Origin: Flavobacterium sp.
Lineage (GTDB): Bacteria > Bacteroidota > Bacteroidia > Flavobacteriales > Flavobacteriaceae
Length of the DNA stretch: 64,000 bases
Assembly (NCBI RefSeq): GCF_027533505.1
Contig: NZ_JAPZUB010000041.1
Coordinates: 1-64,000 of the forward strand
Reading direction: 5' to 3'
The position numbers and the translations under genes are program-made. Positions within the stretch are counted from its first letter, which is position 1. Each line of letters begins with the position of its first letter. The notes below the pieces were generated by a model. That model saw only the letters and a list, made by a program, of their open reading frames with translations. It did no database searches and was not told where the DNA came from. Shown here piece by piece: positions 18,211 through 27,066 of this stretch.

Positions 18211-20847
18211 ATGAAATCGCAGGACATTCGCAAAGCGTACCTCCAATTTTTTGAAAGTAAAAACCACTTGATCGTGCCTTCCGCGCCCATCGTTTTAAAA
18301 GACGATCCCACCTTGATGTTCAACAACTCCGGAATGGCGCAGTTTAAGGAATTCTTTTTAGGCAACGGCACGCCTAAGAGTCCCCGTATTGCCGATACCC
18401 AAAAATGCCTTCGCGTTTCGGGAAAGCATAACGATTTAGAAGACGTAGGGTTCGACACCTACCACCATACCATGTTTGAAATGCTAGGCAATTGGTCGTT
18501 TGGCGATTACTTCAAAAAAGAAGCCTTAGCCTGGGCTTGGGAGTTTCTCACCGAAGTCTTGAAATTGGATAAAGACCGTTTGTACGTCTCGGTTTTCGAA
18601 GGCAACCCTTCCGAAAATGTACCCTTCGACCAAGAGGCGTTTGATATTTGGAAACAATACGTTGCAGAAGATCGCATCATCTTAGGGAATAAAAAAGATA
18701 ATTTCTGGGAAATGGGCGATCAAGGGCCTTGTGGTCCTTGTTCTGAAATTCATATCGATTTGCGTACCGACGCCGAGCGTGCTGCCGTTTCAGGACGCAG
18801 TTTGGTCAATGCCGATCATCCGCAAGTGGTGGAGATTTGGAACAATGTATTCATGGAATTCAACCGTAAAGCCGACGGATCGCTCGAAAAACTACCCGCA
18901 CAACATGTGGATACCGGAATGGGATTCGAGCGTTTGTGTATGGCCATGCAAGGCGTAACCTCCAATTACGATACCGACGTGTTTACCCCTTTGATCCAAA
19001 AAGTGGAACATATTACCGGGTTACACTACACCAACAACGAAATCAAGTCCATTTCAGAGGAACAAAATAAAATCAATATTGCCATCCGGGTCATTGTCGA
19101 TCACGTCCGTGCCGTAGCCTTTGCTATTGCCGATGGACAATTGCCATCCAATACAGGAGCCGGTTATGTGATTCGCCGCATTCTTCGCCGTGCGATTCGG
19201 TATGGTTTTACTTTTTTAAACCAAAAAGAAGCTTTCATTCATCAATTAGTAGCGGTTTTGGCCGATCAAATGGGCGAATTCTTCCCCGAAATCCGTTCGC
19301 AGCAAAATCTAGTGACCAATGTAATCAAGGAAGAGGAAGCCTCGTTTTTACGAACCCTCGATCAAGGGTTGCAATTGCTCGATAAAGTGGTAGCCGAAAC
19401 CCAAGGCAAAGAAGTCAAGGGAGAGAAGGTATTTGAACTGTATGATACCTTCGGTTTCCCCAAAGATTTAACAGCATTGATTTTAAAAGAAAAAGGATTT
19501 ACGTATCAAGAAGCGGAGTTTGAAGCGGAGTTGGCCAAACAAAAAGCGCGTTCGCGTGCGGCTTCCGAAGTGACAACCGAGGATTGGAAGGTTTTGATCG
19601 AAGGCAATGTAGAAACCTTTGTCGGCTATGATCAAACCGAAAATGAAGTAAAAATTACCCGTATTCGTAAGGTAGATTCCAAAAAAGACGGATTGTTATA
19701 CCAAATCGTTTTAGATGCCACGCCTTTTTACCCAGAAGGAGGGGGACAAGTGGGCGATAAAGGTTCGCTCATTTCCGCCAACGAAGTCATTGAAATCATT
19801 GATACCAAAAAAGAGAACAATCTTATTTTACATTTTGCCAAATCATTACCTGAAAATGTCAATGCCGTTTTTGTTGCCAAAGTAAATACCGATTTACGCA
19901 CCGCAACGTCCAAAAACCACTCGGCAACGCACTTGATGCATTTGGCATTGCGCACCGTTTTGGGAACACATGTGGAGCAGAAAGGGTCGTTGGTAAATCC
20001 CAATTATTTGCGTTTCGACTTTTCACATTTTGCCAAAGTTACCGATGCAGAAATTCGTCAGGTAGAAGACTTTGTCAATGCGCGTATTGCCGAGCAATTG
20101 GCTTTGGTAGAATACCGTAATCTACCCATTCAAGAAGCGATGGCCAAAGGCGCGATGGCTTTGTTTGGTGAAAAATACGGGGATACCGTTCGCATGATTG
20201 AATTTGGTGAAAGTCGGGAGTTGTGCGGTGGAATCCATGTGAAAAACACGGCAGACATCTGGCATTTCAAAATTGTTTCCGAAGGAGCAGTCGCAGCGGG
20301 AATTCGTCGTATTGAGGCAATCACCGGCACGGCAGTAGCTGATTTCTTTGCTCAGCAAGAAGCAGCCTTGGCTCAAATCAAAGAAACGTTGAAAAATCCA
20401 CAAGATGCGTTGAAAGCCGTGGTGAGTTTGCAGGATGAAAATACCAAATTGAAAAAGCAAATCGAGCAGTTATTAAAAGATAAGGCTAAAAATCTAAAAG
20501 GTGAACTGGCTTTGCAATTGCAATCGGTAAATGGAGTACGGTTTTTGGCGACTCAAGTGGATTTAGATGCCAACGGAGCCAAAGATTTAGCCTATGAATT
20601 GGGGCAAAATCAAACCGATATCTACTTGGTTTTGGCCACTGTAACCGATGATAAACCTATGCTAACGTGCTATATTTCGAAAGAATTGGTGGATAGCAAA
20701 GGCTTAAATGCAGGACAAGTGGTCCGCGAGTTGGGTAAGTACATCCAAGGCGGTGGCGGTGGACAGCCGTTTTTTGCTACCGCTGGAGGGAAAAATCCGG
20801 CGGGTATAGAAGAAGCCCTTTCCAAAGCAATCGATTTTATAAAATAA
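18211..20847 (+). CDS. alaS: Alanine--tRNA ligase
   Basis: Charges tRNA-Ala and edits mischarged Ser/Gly. The N-terminal class II catalytic domain has [39 protein letters not shown]. The editing domain carries [24 protein letters not shown], with the second zinc motif [12 protein letters not shown]. The C-terminal oligomerisation/C-Ala domain ends [24 protein letters not shown]. At 878 aa it is full length. A hairpin terminator follows. Confidence 0.97.
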   Translation: MKSQDIRKAYLQFFESKNHLIVPSAPIVLKDDPTLMFNNSGMAQFKEFFLGNGTPKSPRIADTQKCLRVSGKHNDLEDVGFDTYHHTMFEMLGNWSFGDYFKKEALAWAWEFLTEVLKLDKDRLYVSVFEGNPSENVPFDQEAFDIWKQYVAEDRIILGNKKDNFWEMGDQGPCGPCSEIHIDLRTDAERAAVSGRSLVNADHPQVVEIWNNVFMEFNRKADGSLEKLPAQHVDTGMGFERLCMAMQGVTSNYDTDVFTPLIQKVEHITGLHYTNNEIKSISEEQNKINIAIRVIVDHVRAVAFAIADGQLPSNTGAGYVIRRILRRAIRYGFTFLNQKEAFIHQLVAVLADQMGEFFPEIRSQQNLVTNVIKEEEASFLRTLDQGLQLLDKVVAETQGKEVKGEKVFELYDTFGFPKDLTALILKEKGFTYQEAEFEAELAKQKARSRAASEVTTEDWKVLIEGNVETFVGYDQTENEVKITRIRKVDSKKDGLLYQIVLDATPFYPEGGGQVGDKGSLISANEVIEIIDTKKENNLILHFAKSLPENVNAVFVAKVNTDLRTATSKNHSATHLMHLALRTVLGTHVEQKGSLVNPNYLRFDFSHFAKVTDAEIRQVEDFVNARIAEQLALVEYRNLPIQEAMAKGAMALFGEKYGDTVRMIEFGESRELCGGIHVKNTADIWHFKIVSEGAVAAGIRRIEAITGTAVADFFAQQEAALAQIKETLKNPQDALKAVVSLQDENTKLKKQIEQLLKDKAKNLKGELALQLQSVNGVRFLATQVDLDANGAKDLAYELGQNQTDIYLVLATVTDDKPMLTCYISKELVDSKGLNAGQVVRELGKYIQGGGGGQPFFATAGGKNPAGIEEALSKAIDFIK

Positions 20848-20853
20848 ATAGAG

Positions 20854-20877
20854 CCTCCCACACGGGAGGTTTTTTTT
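20854..20877 (+). terminator. Terminator after alaS
   Basis: CCTCCC-ACAC-GGGAGG followed by eight T residues, seven bases after the alaS stop. Confidence 0.85.
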
Positions 20878-20891
20878 GACCCCTGAATTCG

Positions 20892-20899
20892 TATTTTTG
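20892..20899 (+). promoter_or_regulatory. -7 box for the GSCFA gene
   Basis: TATTTTTG matches TAnnTTTG and lies only 14 bp before the ATG, just past the alaS terminator. No good TTG at the ideal distance; a short leader is implied. Confidence 0.4.
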
Positions 20900-20913
20900 A
20901 AAAAAAATAATCC

Positions 20914-21879
20914 ATGCAATTACACACTCCTGTTCCTGTAAACCCTATCGAAAACCCCCTCAGTTACCAAGCGAAAGTCTTTAGTATGGGGTCGTGTTTT
21001 GCTGAACACATGAATGAAAAGTTGCGCTACTACGGATTTGATAGTGATGCGAATCCGTTTGGAATTATTTTTAATGCGCTTTCCATGCAACGTTTGGTGG
21101 CACGTATCGTTCAGGAGCAAGCGTTTACTGAAGCAGATATTTTTTTTCACAACGAACTCTGGCAATCCTATGAAGTGCATTCTCGTTGGAGTACAACCGA
21201 GGCCGAACGCTATATTCATCAGTTAAATTCGCTTCTTTTTACCGCTCATGAACAACTGGTGCAAGCCACTCATTTTATACTAACATTGGGAACGTCATGG
21301 GTGTATACCTTTGCCAATCAGGTTGTAGCCAATTGCCATAAAGTGCCCAATGCCCAATTTGAAAAGCGATTACTTACAGCCGAAGATACAGAAGGAGCTC
21401 TAGCCGAAATCATGCGTTTAGTTCGGCAAATAAATCCAAAAATTCAATTTGTTTTTACGGTTTCTCCCGTGCGTCATACCAAAGATGGATTTACAGAAAA
21501 TCACATAAGCAAAGGAAATTTGTTGCAAGCGATTTACAACCTAAAACAAAACGATAACAAGTGGTATTATTTTCCTGCCTATGAAATCATGATGGATGAG
21601 TTGCGCGATTACCGCTTCTTTGCGGCTGACCTCATTCATCCCAATGCCCTTGCCATTGATTATATCTGGGAACGATTCTCTACGGAGGCAATTTCAAGTG
21701 AAAGCCATCCTATTATGAAAGAGGTTGTTGAATTAAAACGGGCATTACAGCATCGTCCACAGCGTGAACATACGCAGGCTTGGAGAAAATTTCAACAGCA
21801 CTTATCCCAAAAAATCGAAACATTTCAACAAAAATATCCTACGATATGCATTTCCTTTGTTCTCGATAACAAGGACTAA
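20914..21879 (+). CDS. GSCFA domain-containing protein
   Basis: A 321-aa protein of the GSCFA family, related to SGNH/GDSL hydrolases. The name motif is visible as VFSMGSCFAEHMNEKL, and LTLGTSWVY and FTVSPVRHTKDGFTENHISKG are further family blocks, with DLIHPNALAIDYIW near the end as the likely Asp/His part of the active site. The substrate is unknown. It converges with the rhodanese gene, overlapping by 4 bp. Confidence 0.9.
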   Translation: MQLHTPVPVNPIENPLSYQAKVFSMGSCFAEHMNEKLRYYGFDSDANPFGIIFNALSMQRLVARIVQEQAFTEADIFFHNELWQSYEVHSRWSTTEAERYIHQLNSLLFTAHEQLVQATHFILTLGTSWVYTFANQVVANCHKVPNAQFEKRLLTAEDTEGALAEIMRLVRQINPKIQFVFTVSPVRHTKDGFTENHISKGNLLQAIYNLKQNDNKWYYFPAYEIMMDELRDYRFFAADLIHPNALAIDYIWERFSTEAISSESHPIMKEVVELKRALQHRPQREHTQAWRKFQQHLSQKIETFQQKYPTICISFVLDNKD

Positions 21880-22187
21880 CCCAATTCCTTTTCCAAACGT
21901 TCCCAGCCACCGCCGTTCATCACCTCAATACCTTGTGCTTTCAATAATGAAGCAGCTTGTGCACTGCGCATACCACTACGGCAACACACAATGACGGGCT
22001 GGTTGCGTTTTTTGATTTCGGCAACTTTCCCGTTGATCACTTGTAGCGGAATGTTTTTCGAACCTTGGATATGACCCGAAGCAAACTCTTCATAGGTGCG
22101 TACGTCAATAATCACAGCCCCTTTTTGCAAAAAATCTTTCACACTTTCTCCTTTGCTCCCAAAACCTAAAATGTTGAATAATCCCAT
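21876..22187 (-). CDS. Rhodanese-like domain protein
   Basis: Single-domain rhodanese of 103 aa, a possible sulfurtransferase. GAVIIDVRTYEEFASGHIQGSKNIPL and the active-site loop VIVCCRSGMRSAQAASLLKAQGI (CRSGMRS) are diagnostic. The open frame starts at 22205 with a non-ATG codon; the ATG at 22187 (MGLFNILGFG) fits homologues and lies 15 bp from its promoter. Confidence 0.9.
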   Translation of the reverse strand: MGLFNILGFGSKGESVKDFLQKGAVIIDVRTYEEFASGHIQGSKNIPLQVINGKVAEIKKRNQPVIVCCRSGMRSAQAASLLKAQGIEVMNGGGWERLEKELG

Positions 22188-22202
22188 ACTGTTATTTTTG
22201 AC

Positions 22203-22231
22203 CAAAGGTAAACGACCCGTGCCTCACACAA
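22203..22231 (-). promoter_or_regulatory. Promoter for the rhodanese gene
   Basis: On the minus strand TTG is followed after 18 bp by TACCTTTG, a near-perfect Bacteroidota promoter, 15 bp before the start codon. Confidence 0.55.
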
Positions 22232-22247
22232 GGTAACTCAAGTTACC
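22232..22247. promoter_or_regulatory. Palindrome GGTAACT-CA-AGTTACC in divergent promoter
   Basis: A perfect 7-bp inverted repeat sits between the outward promoters of the rhodanese and tetR genes. It touches the rhodanese -33 element and overlaps where a tetR -33 element should be. A possible regulator site, of a different sequence from the operator before paaE. Confidence 0.4.
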
Positions 22248-22262
22248 AAACCCAAAAATGTG

Positions 22263-22270
22263 TACATTTG
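22263..22270 (+). promoter_or_regulatory. -7 box of the tetR gene
   Basis: TACATTTG matches TAnnTTTG and ends 6 bp before the ATG at 22277, so the transcript would be almost or fully leaderless. The palindrome at 22232-22247 covers the expected -33 region. Confidence 0.45.
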
Positions 22271-22276
22271 ACTCCC

Positions 22277-22861
22277 ATGAAACCCTCCGACCGCAAAACC
22301 GAAATTATTAATGTGGCGGCCCGACTCTTTAAAGAGAAAGGGTATAGCGCCGTAACTGTGCGCGATATCGCCCAAGCTCTAAATATTAAAGCGGCCAGTT
22401 TATACAATCATATCGCTTCCAAACAAGAAATTCTCGTACTCATCGTCATCACCATCGCTGAAGAATTTACTAACGTAATGGAAGAAGTCCAACAAAGTGA
22501 CGCAACCGCAATCGCCAAAATCGACCGCATTATTCAATTGCACATCGACATCACCCTCCGCAATCCCGATGCACTCGCTTGTTTAAATAACGATTGGATG
22601 CACTTGGAAAACGAAGCCGACCTCAAATATTTCCTGAAAATGCGCACCGATTACGAAGAGAATTTTCGTCAAATCGTAAAAAAAGGAATTCATAATGGCG
22701 AAATTCAACACCGTAATCCTGAGGTAATTATTTTTTCTATCTTATCTACACTCCGAACACTCTATATTTGGTACAACAAAACCAAAAGCCTCAGCGAAAA
22801 CACCTTACGCGACGATATGCGCAACGTATTGCTCAATGGCATCACCGTAAACGCACGTTAA
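22277..22861 (+). CDS. paaR: TetR/AcrR family regulator, PaaR-like
   Basis: A 194-aa repressor. The N-terminal helix-turn-helix is visible: IINVAARLFKEKGYSAVTVRDIAQALNIKAASLYNHIASKQEIL. The C-terminal ligand domain is helical. It stands just before paaE in the same direction, and a palindrome matching the PaaR operator known from Thermus (CNAACGNNCGTTNG) lies in the paaE promoter, so it very likely represses the paa genes and is released by phenylacetyl-CoA; the ligand is inferred. The open frame begins with TTG at 22268; the ATG at 22277 is preferred. Confidence 0.82.
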   Translation: MKPSDRKTEIINVAARLFKEKGYSAVTVRDIAQALNIKAASLYNHIASKQEILVLIVITIAEEFTNVMEEVQQSDATAIAKIDRIIQLHIDITLRNPDALACLNNDWMHLENEADLKYFLKMRTDYEENFRQIVKKGIHNGEIQHRNPEVIIFSILSTLRTLYIWYNKTKSLSENTLRDDMRNVLLNGITVNAR

Positions 22862-22899
22862 AAATTTACAACGTTTTCGTTACCCTTAAAAAAAATCAC

Positions 22900-22907
22900 T
22901 AAATTTG
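22900..22907 (+). promoter_or_regulatory. -7 box of the paaE promoter
   Basis: TAAATTTG matches TAnnTTTG, 43 bp before paaE. At the -33 position only TTCG is seen. The operator palindrome begins 8 bp downstream, around the expected transcription start. Confidence 0.5.
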
Positions 22908-22914
22908 TATCGTA

Positions 22915-22932
22915 AACTAACGTTTGTTAGTT
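22915..22932. promoter_or_regulatory. Candidate PaaR operator
   Basis: AACTAAC-GTTT-GTTAGTT is a perfect 7-bp inverted repeat with a 4-bp spacer. Its inner part CTAACGTTTGTTAG differs at one base from CNAACGNNCGTTNG, the site reported for Thermus PaaR. It sits just after the -7 box, where a bound repressor would block transcription of paaE and following genes. Confidence 0.6.
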
Positions 22933-22950
22933 AAATAAGAAACGCAAATT

Positions 22951-24024
22951 ATGGTTCAGTTTTACAAGGTAAAAGTTGCCGATATTTACAAGGAAACCAA
23001 AGATTGTTCCGTGGTGACCTTGGACATTCCTGCCGAAATCCAACCGGCTTTTCAATTCAAACAAGGGCAACACCTCACGTTCAAAACCCAGTTAGAAGGA
23101 AAAGAAGTGCGTCGCTCGTACTCGCTTTGTTCCGCACCCCACGAGCACAAATGGCAAGTGGCCGTCAAACAAATTCCGGGGGGCTTGTTTTCTACCTATG
23201 TCAACGAACAGTTGCAACCCGGGGACGAAATCGAAGTGATGGCACCCGATGGGAAGTTTTATGTAGAAACACAACCTGAAGTAGCCAAAAATTACATCGC
23301 TTTTGCCGCAGGAAGTGGAATAACTCCCATGTTGTCGATTATCAAAACGCACTTGGCCAACGAACCCCACAGTACTTTTAAGCTGTTTTACCTGAATCGT
23401 AGCGTAAAATCCATTATCTTTAAAGAAGAAATTGAACAATTGAAAAACACCTATTTCAACCGTTTTGAGATTTTTCATTTCTTGACCAAAGAACACCGCC
23501 ACGCCGAATTGTTCAACGGTCGTTTTACCCAAGAAAAAATTAAAACCCTAACCGAAAGAATCATCGATATTCCCAATACACACGATTGTTTCTTGTGTGG
23601 GCCCGAAGAGATGATTCACTTGTTGCGTGACGAACTCACGGCAGCAGGTTTACCTAAAGAATATATTCATTTCGAATTGTTTAACACCGGAATCTCCGAA
23701 GCCGACAAAGCACGCATCAGCAAAATTGTCGAGAAAAAAGTCGAAGGTACCGAAGTGACTATCATCGATGGCGGTAAAGAATTCCACTTTGTGATGGGCG
23801 ATGATTTTGACAATATCCTCGACGGAGCCATTGCCGCCGGTGCCGATTTACCGTATGCTTGTAAAGGAGGGGTGTGTAGCACCTGCCGTTGTATCGTCAA
23901 AGAAGGATCGGTCGAAATGAAACTGAACTATTCGCTGGAAGAAGACGAATTGGCCAAAAACTATACGTTGAGCTGCCAAGCCGTGCCAACCTCCAAGAAA
24001 GTAGTGGTCGATTTTGGCGTGTAA
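22951..24024 (+). CDS. paaE: Phenylacetyl-CoA epoxidase reductase subunit PaaE
   Basis: Moves electrons from NADPH through FAD and a [2Fe-2S] cluster to the PaaABC epoxidase. FAD-binding RRSYSLCS lies near residue 55, NAD(P)-binding AAGSGITPMLSI near residue 120, and the C-terminal plant-type ferredoxin domain has CKGGVCSTCRC (C-x4-C-x2-C) with the last Cys in LSCQA. Length 357 aa is normal. Here paaE comes first, ahead of paaABCD, and carries the operator. Confidence 0.94.
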   Translation: MVQFYKVKVADIYKETKDCSVVTLDIPAEIQPAFQFKQGQHLTFKTQLEGKEVRRSYSLCSAPHEHKWQVAVKQIPGGLFSTYVNEQLQPGDEIEVMAPDGKFYVETQPEVAKNYIAFAAGSGITPMLSIIKTHLANEPHSTFKLFYLNRSVKSIIFKEEIEQLKNTYFNRFEIFHFLTKEHRHAELFNGRFTQEKIKTLTERIIDIPNTHDCFLCGPEEMIHLLRDELTAAGLPKEYIHFELFNTGISEADKARISKIVEKKVEGTEVTIIDGGKEFHFVMGDDFDNILDGAIAAGADLPYACKGGVCSTCRCIVKEGSVEMKLNYSLEEDELAKNYTLSCQAVPTSKKVVVDFGV

Positions 24025-24063
24025 TTTTTGGGAGCAAGAACCCTTGGTTTCAAAAGAAGCACT

Positions 24064-24122
24064 GTCCCGTCGTCCGCTGTATCCCTCCACTTCGTTGCGG
24101 GGATGCCGCTTCCACCGGGGCT
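24064..24122 (+). repeat. 59-bp interspersed repeat, copy A
   Basis: The sequence GTCCCG...CGGGGCT between paaE and paaA matches the reverse complement of 31496-31554 at 52 of 59 positions by direct comparison. The shared core includes GTTGCGGGGATGCCGCT. Related ends occur at 18092-18160 and 34133-34240. It is non-coding and stands just after a stop codon. Confidence 0.75.
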
Positions 24123-24234
24123 AAATAAGAATACTGAATTTCAAAACATAAAATCCCAAAAAGGGATATAATTAAAAACAAAAAAACGATGTGCCTTCGG
24201 GATCATCAAGTTGTCAAACGAAAAGGATACAGCT

Positions 24235-25191
24235 ATGTCAGAAAAAGAGATTAAAAACTTAGAAGAACTGTTTCAACGTCGCATCGATAACGACGAGAAA
24301 ATTGAGCCCAAAGATTGGATGCCGGAGAAATACCGCCAAACGCACATTCGTCAAATTTCACAACACGCCCACTCCGAAATCGTGGGGATGTTGCCCGAAG
24401 CCAATTGGATTACCCGCGCACCATCCTTGCGCCGTAAAGTAGCCTTGTTGGCCAAAATCCAAGATGAAGGCGGACACGGGTTGTACTTGTACAGCGCCGC
24501 TGAAACTCTCGGAATCTCCCGTGATGAAATGTATGAACAATTGCATACGGGTAAAGCCAAATATTCCAGCATTTTCAATTATCCTTCGCTCACATGGGCC
24601 GATATCGGTGCCATCGGTTGGTTGGTTGACGGTGCCGCCATCATGAATCAAGTCGCGTTAATGGGAACGTCTTACGGACCCTATTCTCGTGCGATGATTC
24701 GCATCTGTAAAGAAGAAAGTTTTCACCAACGCCAAGGCTACGAAATCTTATTAACGATGTCCAAAGGAACGCAAGAACAGAAAGACATGGTGCAAGATGC
24801 CTTAAACCGCTGGTGGTGGCCGTCTTTAATGATGTTTGGACCCCGCGATGCCGAATCACCCAACACCGAACAATCGGTGAAGTGGAAATTGAAACGCAAA
24901 ACCAACGACGAACTCCGTCAGCAGTTTGTGGATCAAACGGTACCGCAAGCCGAAATCTTGGGAGCAAAAATTCCAGATGCGCACCTAAAATGGAACGAAG
25001 CGCGTAAACACTACGACTTCGGTGAAATCGATTGGGAAGAGTTCTGGCAAGTCGTTAACGGCCACGGAAAATGCAACAAACAACGTTTGGAAGCCCGTCG
25101 TTCGGCTTGGGAAAAAGGAACCTGGGTGCGCGATGCCGCCATGGCCTACGCCGAAAAACAAACCCAACGCAACCTCGAAAAAGCAGTGTAA
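24235..25191 (+). CDS. paaA: 1,2-phenylacetyl-CoA epoxidase catalytic subunit PaaA
   Basis: Catalytic di-iron subunit that epoxidises the ring of phenylacetyl-CoA. Two ExxH iron-ligand motifs are visible: [14 protein letters not shown] and [34 protein letters not shown] and [13 protein letters not shown] are typical PaaA blocks. The track starts at a TTG (24211); the ATG at 24235 ([12 protein letters not shown]) follows an AAAAGGA sequence and gives 318 aa, the family size. Confidence 0.95.
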   Translation: MSEKEIKNLEELFQRRIDNDEKIEPKDWMPEKYRQTHIRQISQHAHSEIVGMLPEANWITRAPSLRRKVALLAKIQDEGGHGLYLYSAAETLGISRDEMYEQLHTGKAKYSSIFNYPSLTWADIGAIGWLVDGAAIMNQVALMGTSYGPYSRAMIRICKEESFHQRQGYEILLTMSKGTQEQKDMVQDALNRWWWPSLMMFGPRDAESPNTEQSVKWKLKRKTNDELRQQFVDQTVPQAEILGAKIPDAHLKWNEARKHYDFGEIDWEEFWQVVNGHGKCNKQRLEARRSAWEKGTWVRDAAMAYAEKQTQRNLEKAV

Positions 25192-25198
25192 CAACGCA

Positions 25199-25224
25199 TA
25201 ATTCATAATTCATAACTCATAATT
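25199..25224. repeat. Heptamer array (TAATTCA) abutting paaB
   Basis: Three full units (TAATTCA, TAATTCA, TAACTCA) and a partial fourth fill most of the 35-bp gap between paaA and paaB and end 2 bp before the paaB ATG. Any ribosome binding signal of paaB must lie in the array. Confidence 0.75.
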
Positions 25225-25226
25225 GT

Positions 25227-25508
25227 ATGAACAACTGGCCTCTTTGGGAAGTCTTTATCCGTAGCAAAAACGGATTAGAACACCGTCACTGCGGTTCCCT
25301 ACACGCAACCGATGCTACGATGGCTTTAGAAAACGCTCGTGATGTCTACACCCGCCGCGGCGAAGGGGTAAGTATCTGGGTCGTACCCTCAAGTCAAATT
25401 ACAGCTTCCAATCCAGAGCAAAACGGAGAGACCTTCGAACCCGCTTTGGATAAAGTATACCGTCATCCCACATTCTATGAATTGCCGGATGAGCTAAAGC
25501 ATATGTAA
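25227..25508 (+). CDS. paaB: 1,2-phenylacetyl-CoA epoxidase subunit PaaB
   Basis: Small structural subunit of the PaaABCE epoxidase complex, 93 aa. WPLWEVFIRSKNGLEHRHCGSLHATDATMALENARDVYTRRGEGVSIWVVPSSQI is the full-family signature. It lies 35 bp after paaA and 216 bp before paaC, the latter gap being filled by heptamer arrays. Confidence 0.94.
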   Translation: MNNWPLWEVFIRSKNGLEHRHCGSLHATDATMALENARDVYTRRGEGVSIWVVPSSQITASNPEQNGETFEPALDKVYRHPTFYELPDELKHM

Positions 25509-25512
25509 ATGA

Positions 25513-25540
25513 GACATTAGACATTAGCCGTTAGTCTTTA
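25513..25540. repeat. Heptamer array, reverse arm after paaB
   Basis: Units GACATTA, GACATTA, GCCGTTA, GTCTTTA begin 4 bp after the paaB stop. Read on the other strand they are TAATGTC/TAACGGC/TAAAGAC, relatives of the TAAAGTC/TAACGTC words of the next array. The two arrays thus face each other as an imperfect inverted pair. Confidence 0.75.
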
Positions 25541-25567
25541 GAAACGTAAAGGAGTAGATCTAAATTA

Positions 25568-25714
25568 CAAAGTCTAAAGTCCAAAGTCTAACGTCTAACG
25601 TCTAAAGTCCAAAGTCTAACGTCTAACGTCCAAAGTCTAAAGTCCAAAGTCCAACGTCTAACGTCTAACGTCCAACGTCCAACGTCTAAAGTCTAAAGTC
25701 CAACGTCTAACGAC
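25568..25714. repeat. Heptamer array (YAAMGTC, 21 units) before paaC
   Basis: Twenty-one consecutive 7-nt units of the form [C/T]AA[A/C]GTC without one base of slippage (last unit TAACGAC), ending 10 bp before the paaC ATG. Only two positions vary. Units starting with T contain TAA. It has no spacers, so it is not a CRISPR. Confidence 0.95.
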
Positions 25715-25724
25715 TAAAAAAAAC

Positions 25725-26477
25725 ATGAGCAATTCAAAAATCAACTACATCCTCGGAATCGCCGACAACGCACTCAACCTTGGCCAACGCTTAAGTGAAT
25801 TATGCGGGCACGGACCGAGTTTGGAAACCGATATTGCCACGACCAACATCGCACTCGACTTGTTGGGTCAAACCCGTAGCTATTATCAATATGCAGCCGA
25901 ACTCCAAGGGGGTGAAGCTACCGAAGATACCTTGGCCTTCTTGCGCAAAGAACGCGAATACAAAAACGTCTTGTTGGTTGAACAACCCAACACCGATTTC
26001 GGCTATGTGATGGCCCGTCAATACTTGTTTGATGTATTCCATCTCTTGTTGTTGGAACAATTGCAAAACAGCAACGATGAGGTACTTGCTGCCATTGCCA
26101 AAAAGAGCATCAAAGAAGTAAGTTACCACAAGCGCTTCTCCGGCGATTGGATCAAACGCTTGGGCGACGGAACCGAAGAAAGTCATCACCGTATGCAAGA
26201 AGCCTTCGACAATTTGTGGACGTTCACCAACGAATTATTCCTAATGACCGCTGATGACACCGCCATGGTTGAAGCGGGAGTAGGGGTGGATGTGTCCCAA
26301 TTGAAAGACACTTGGATGCAAGAAATTACCGCCTTGTTGACAGAAGCGACCTTAACCGTGCCTGATTTGAAGTATTTCTTAAAAGGAGGTAAAGAGGGAA
26401 TGCACTCCGAACACATGGGCTTTATTTTGACCGATATGCAATACATGCAACGCACGTATCCAAACATGACTTGGTAA
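25725..26477 (+). CDS. paaC: 1,2-phenylacetyl-CoA epoxidase subunit PaaC
   Basis: Structural partner of PaaA with the same ferritin-like fold but without catalytic iron. Family blocks: LGIADNALNLGQRLSELCGHGPSLETDIATTNIALDLLGQTRSYYQYAAEL, and VSYHKRFSGDWIKRLGDGTEESHHRMQEAFDNLW. Length 250 aa. paaD follows after 4 bp, so the two are translated together. Confidence 0.95.
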   Translation: MSNSKINYILGIADNALNLGQRLSELCGHGPSLETDIATTNIALDLLGQTRSYYQYAAELQGGEATEDTLAFLRKEREYKNVLLVEQPNTDFGYVMARQYLFDVFHLLLLEQLQNSNDEVLAAIAKKSIKEVSYHKRFSGDWIKRLGDGTEESHHRMQEAFDNLWTFTNELFLMTADDTAMVEAGVGVDVSQLKDTWMQEITALLTEATLTVPDLKYFLKGGKEGMHSEHMGFILTDMQYMQRTYPNMTW

Positions 26478-26481
26478 GACT

Positions 26482-26982
26482 ATGCTGATTGAAATGAAGA
26501 CCATTACACCGCAGATAACGGCCATTCTCGAGTCGGTTTCCGATCCTGAGATTCCCGTCCTCTCCATTATGGACATGGGCGTAGTGCGTGATGTGGCGGT
26601 CGAGGGAACCGAGGTTTTCATCAAAATCACACCCACCTACAGCGGTTGCCCCGCCATGGATACCATCGCCGATGATATCAAAGCGGCTTTCGCCAAAGAA
26701 GGGTACCAAGCGCAGGTCAAACTCGTATTAGCCCCCGCATGGTCTACCGACTGGATTACCGAACGCGGACGAAAAGCACTCGAAGCCTATGGCATCGCAG
26801 CGCCCTTAACCGAGGAAGCCGACAAAGAAGCCTTACTCGGAAATAAAAAAATAGTAAAGTGCCCGCAATGCGGTTCCACCCACACTCGATTAGTCAGTCA
26901 GTTTGGTTCGACCGCCTGCAAAGCCTTGTTTCAATGCGAGGAATGCCACGAACCCTTTGACTATTTTAAATGCTTAAAATAA
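26482..26982 (+). CDS. paaD: Phenylacetate degradation protein PaaD (Fe-S maturation)
   Basis: Probably helps assemble the metal centres of the epoxidase complex. The N-terminal DUF59/MIP18 domain (ILESVSDPEIPVLSIMDMGVVRDV...PTYSGCPAMDTIADDI) is followed by a C-terminal zinc-ribbon-like segment with four cysteines (CPQCGS...FQCEEC) and an end FDYFKCLK. Length 166 aa; an alternative ATG lies at 26494. Confidence 0.93.
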   Translation: MLIEMKTITPQITAILESVSDPEIPVLSIMDMGVVRDVAVEGTEVFIKITPTYSGCPAMDTIADDIKAAFAKEGYQAQVKLVLAPAWSTDWITERGRKALEAYGIAAPLTEEADKEALLGNKKIVKCPQCGSTHTRLVSQFGSTACKALFQCEECHEPFDYFKCLK

Positions 26983-26986
26983 TGCC

Positions 26987-27015
26987 CACCTGCACAATTT
27001 CGGTTGCTGCAGGTG
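26987..27015 (+). terminator. Possible weak terminator after paaD
   Basis: CACCTGCA and TGCAGGTG form an 8-bp stem around a 13-base loop, followed by TTTAT. The T run is short, so it may only attenuate. Confidence 0.4.
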
Positions 27016-27066
27016 TTTATATAATAAACCATAACGTAAGTTCGCTTACAACTAACCAATATACCG

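Noticed and set aside
22232-22247. Second PaaR operator
   Set aside because: The palindrome GGTAACT-CA-AGTTACC has a different core and spacing from the site before paaE, so it was kept only as an unassigned palindrome.
25568-25714. CRISPR array
   Set aside because: Units are 7 nt, contiguous and degenerate; there are no unique spacers and no cas genes in the window.
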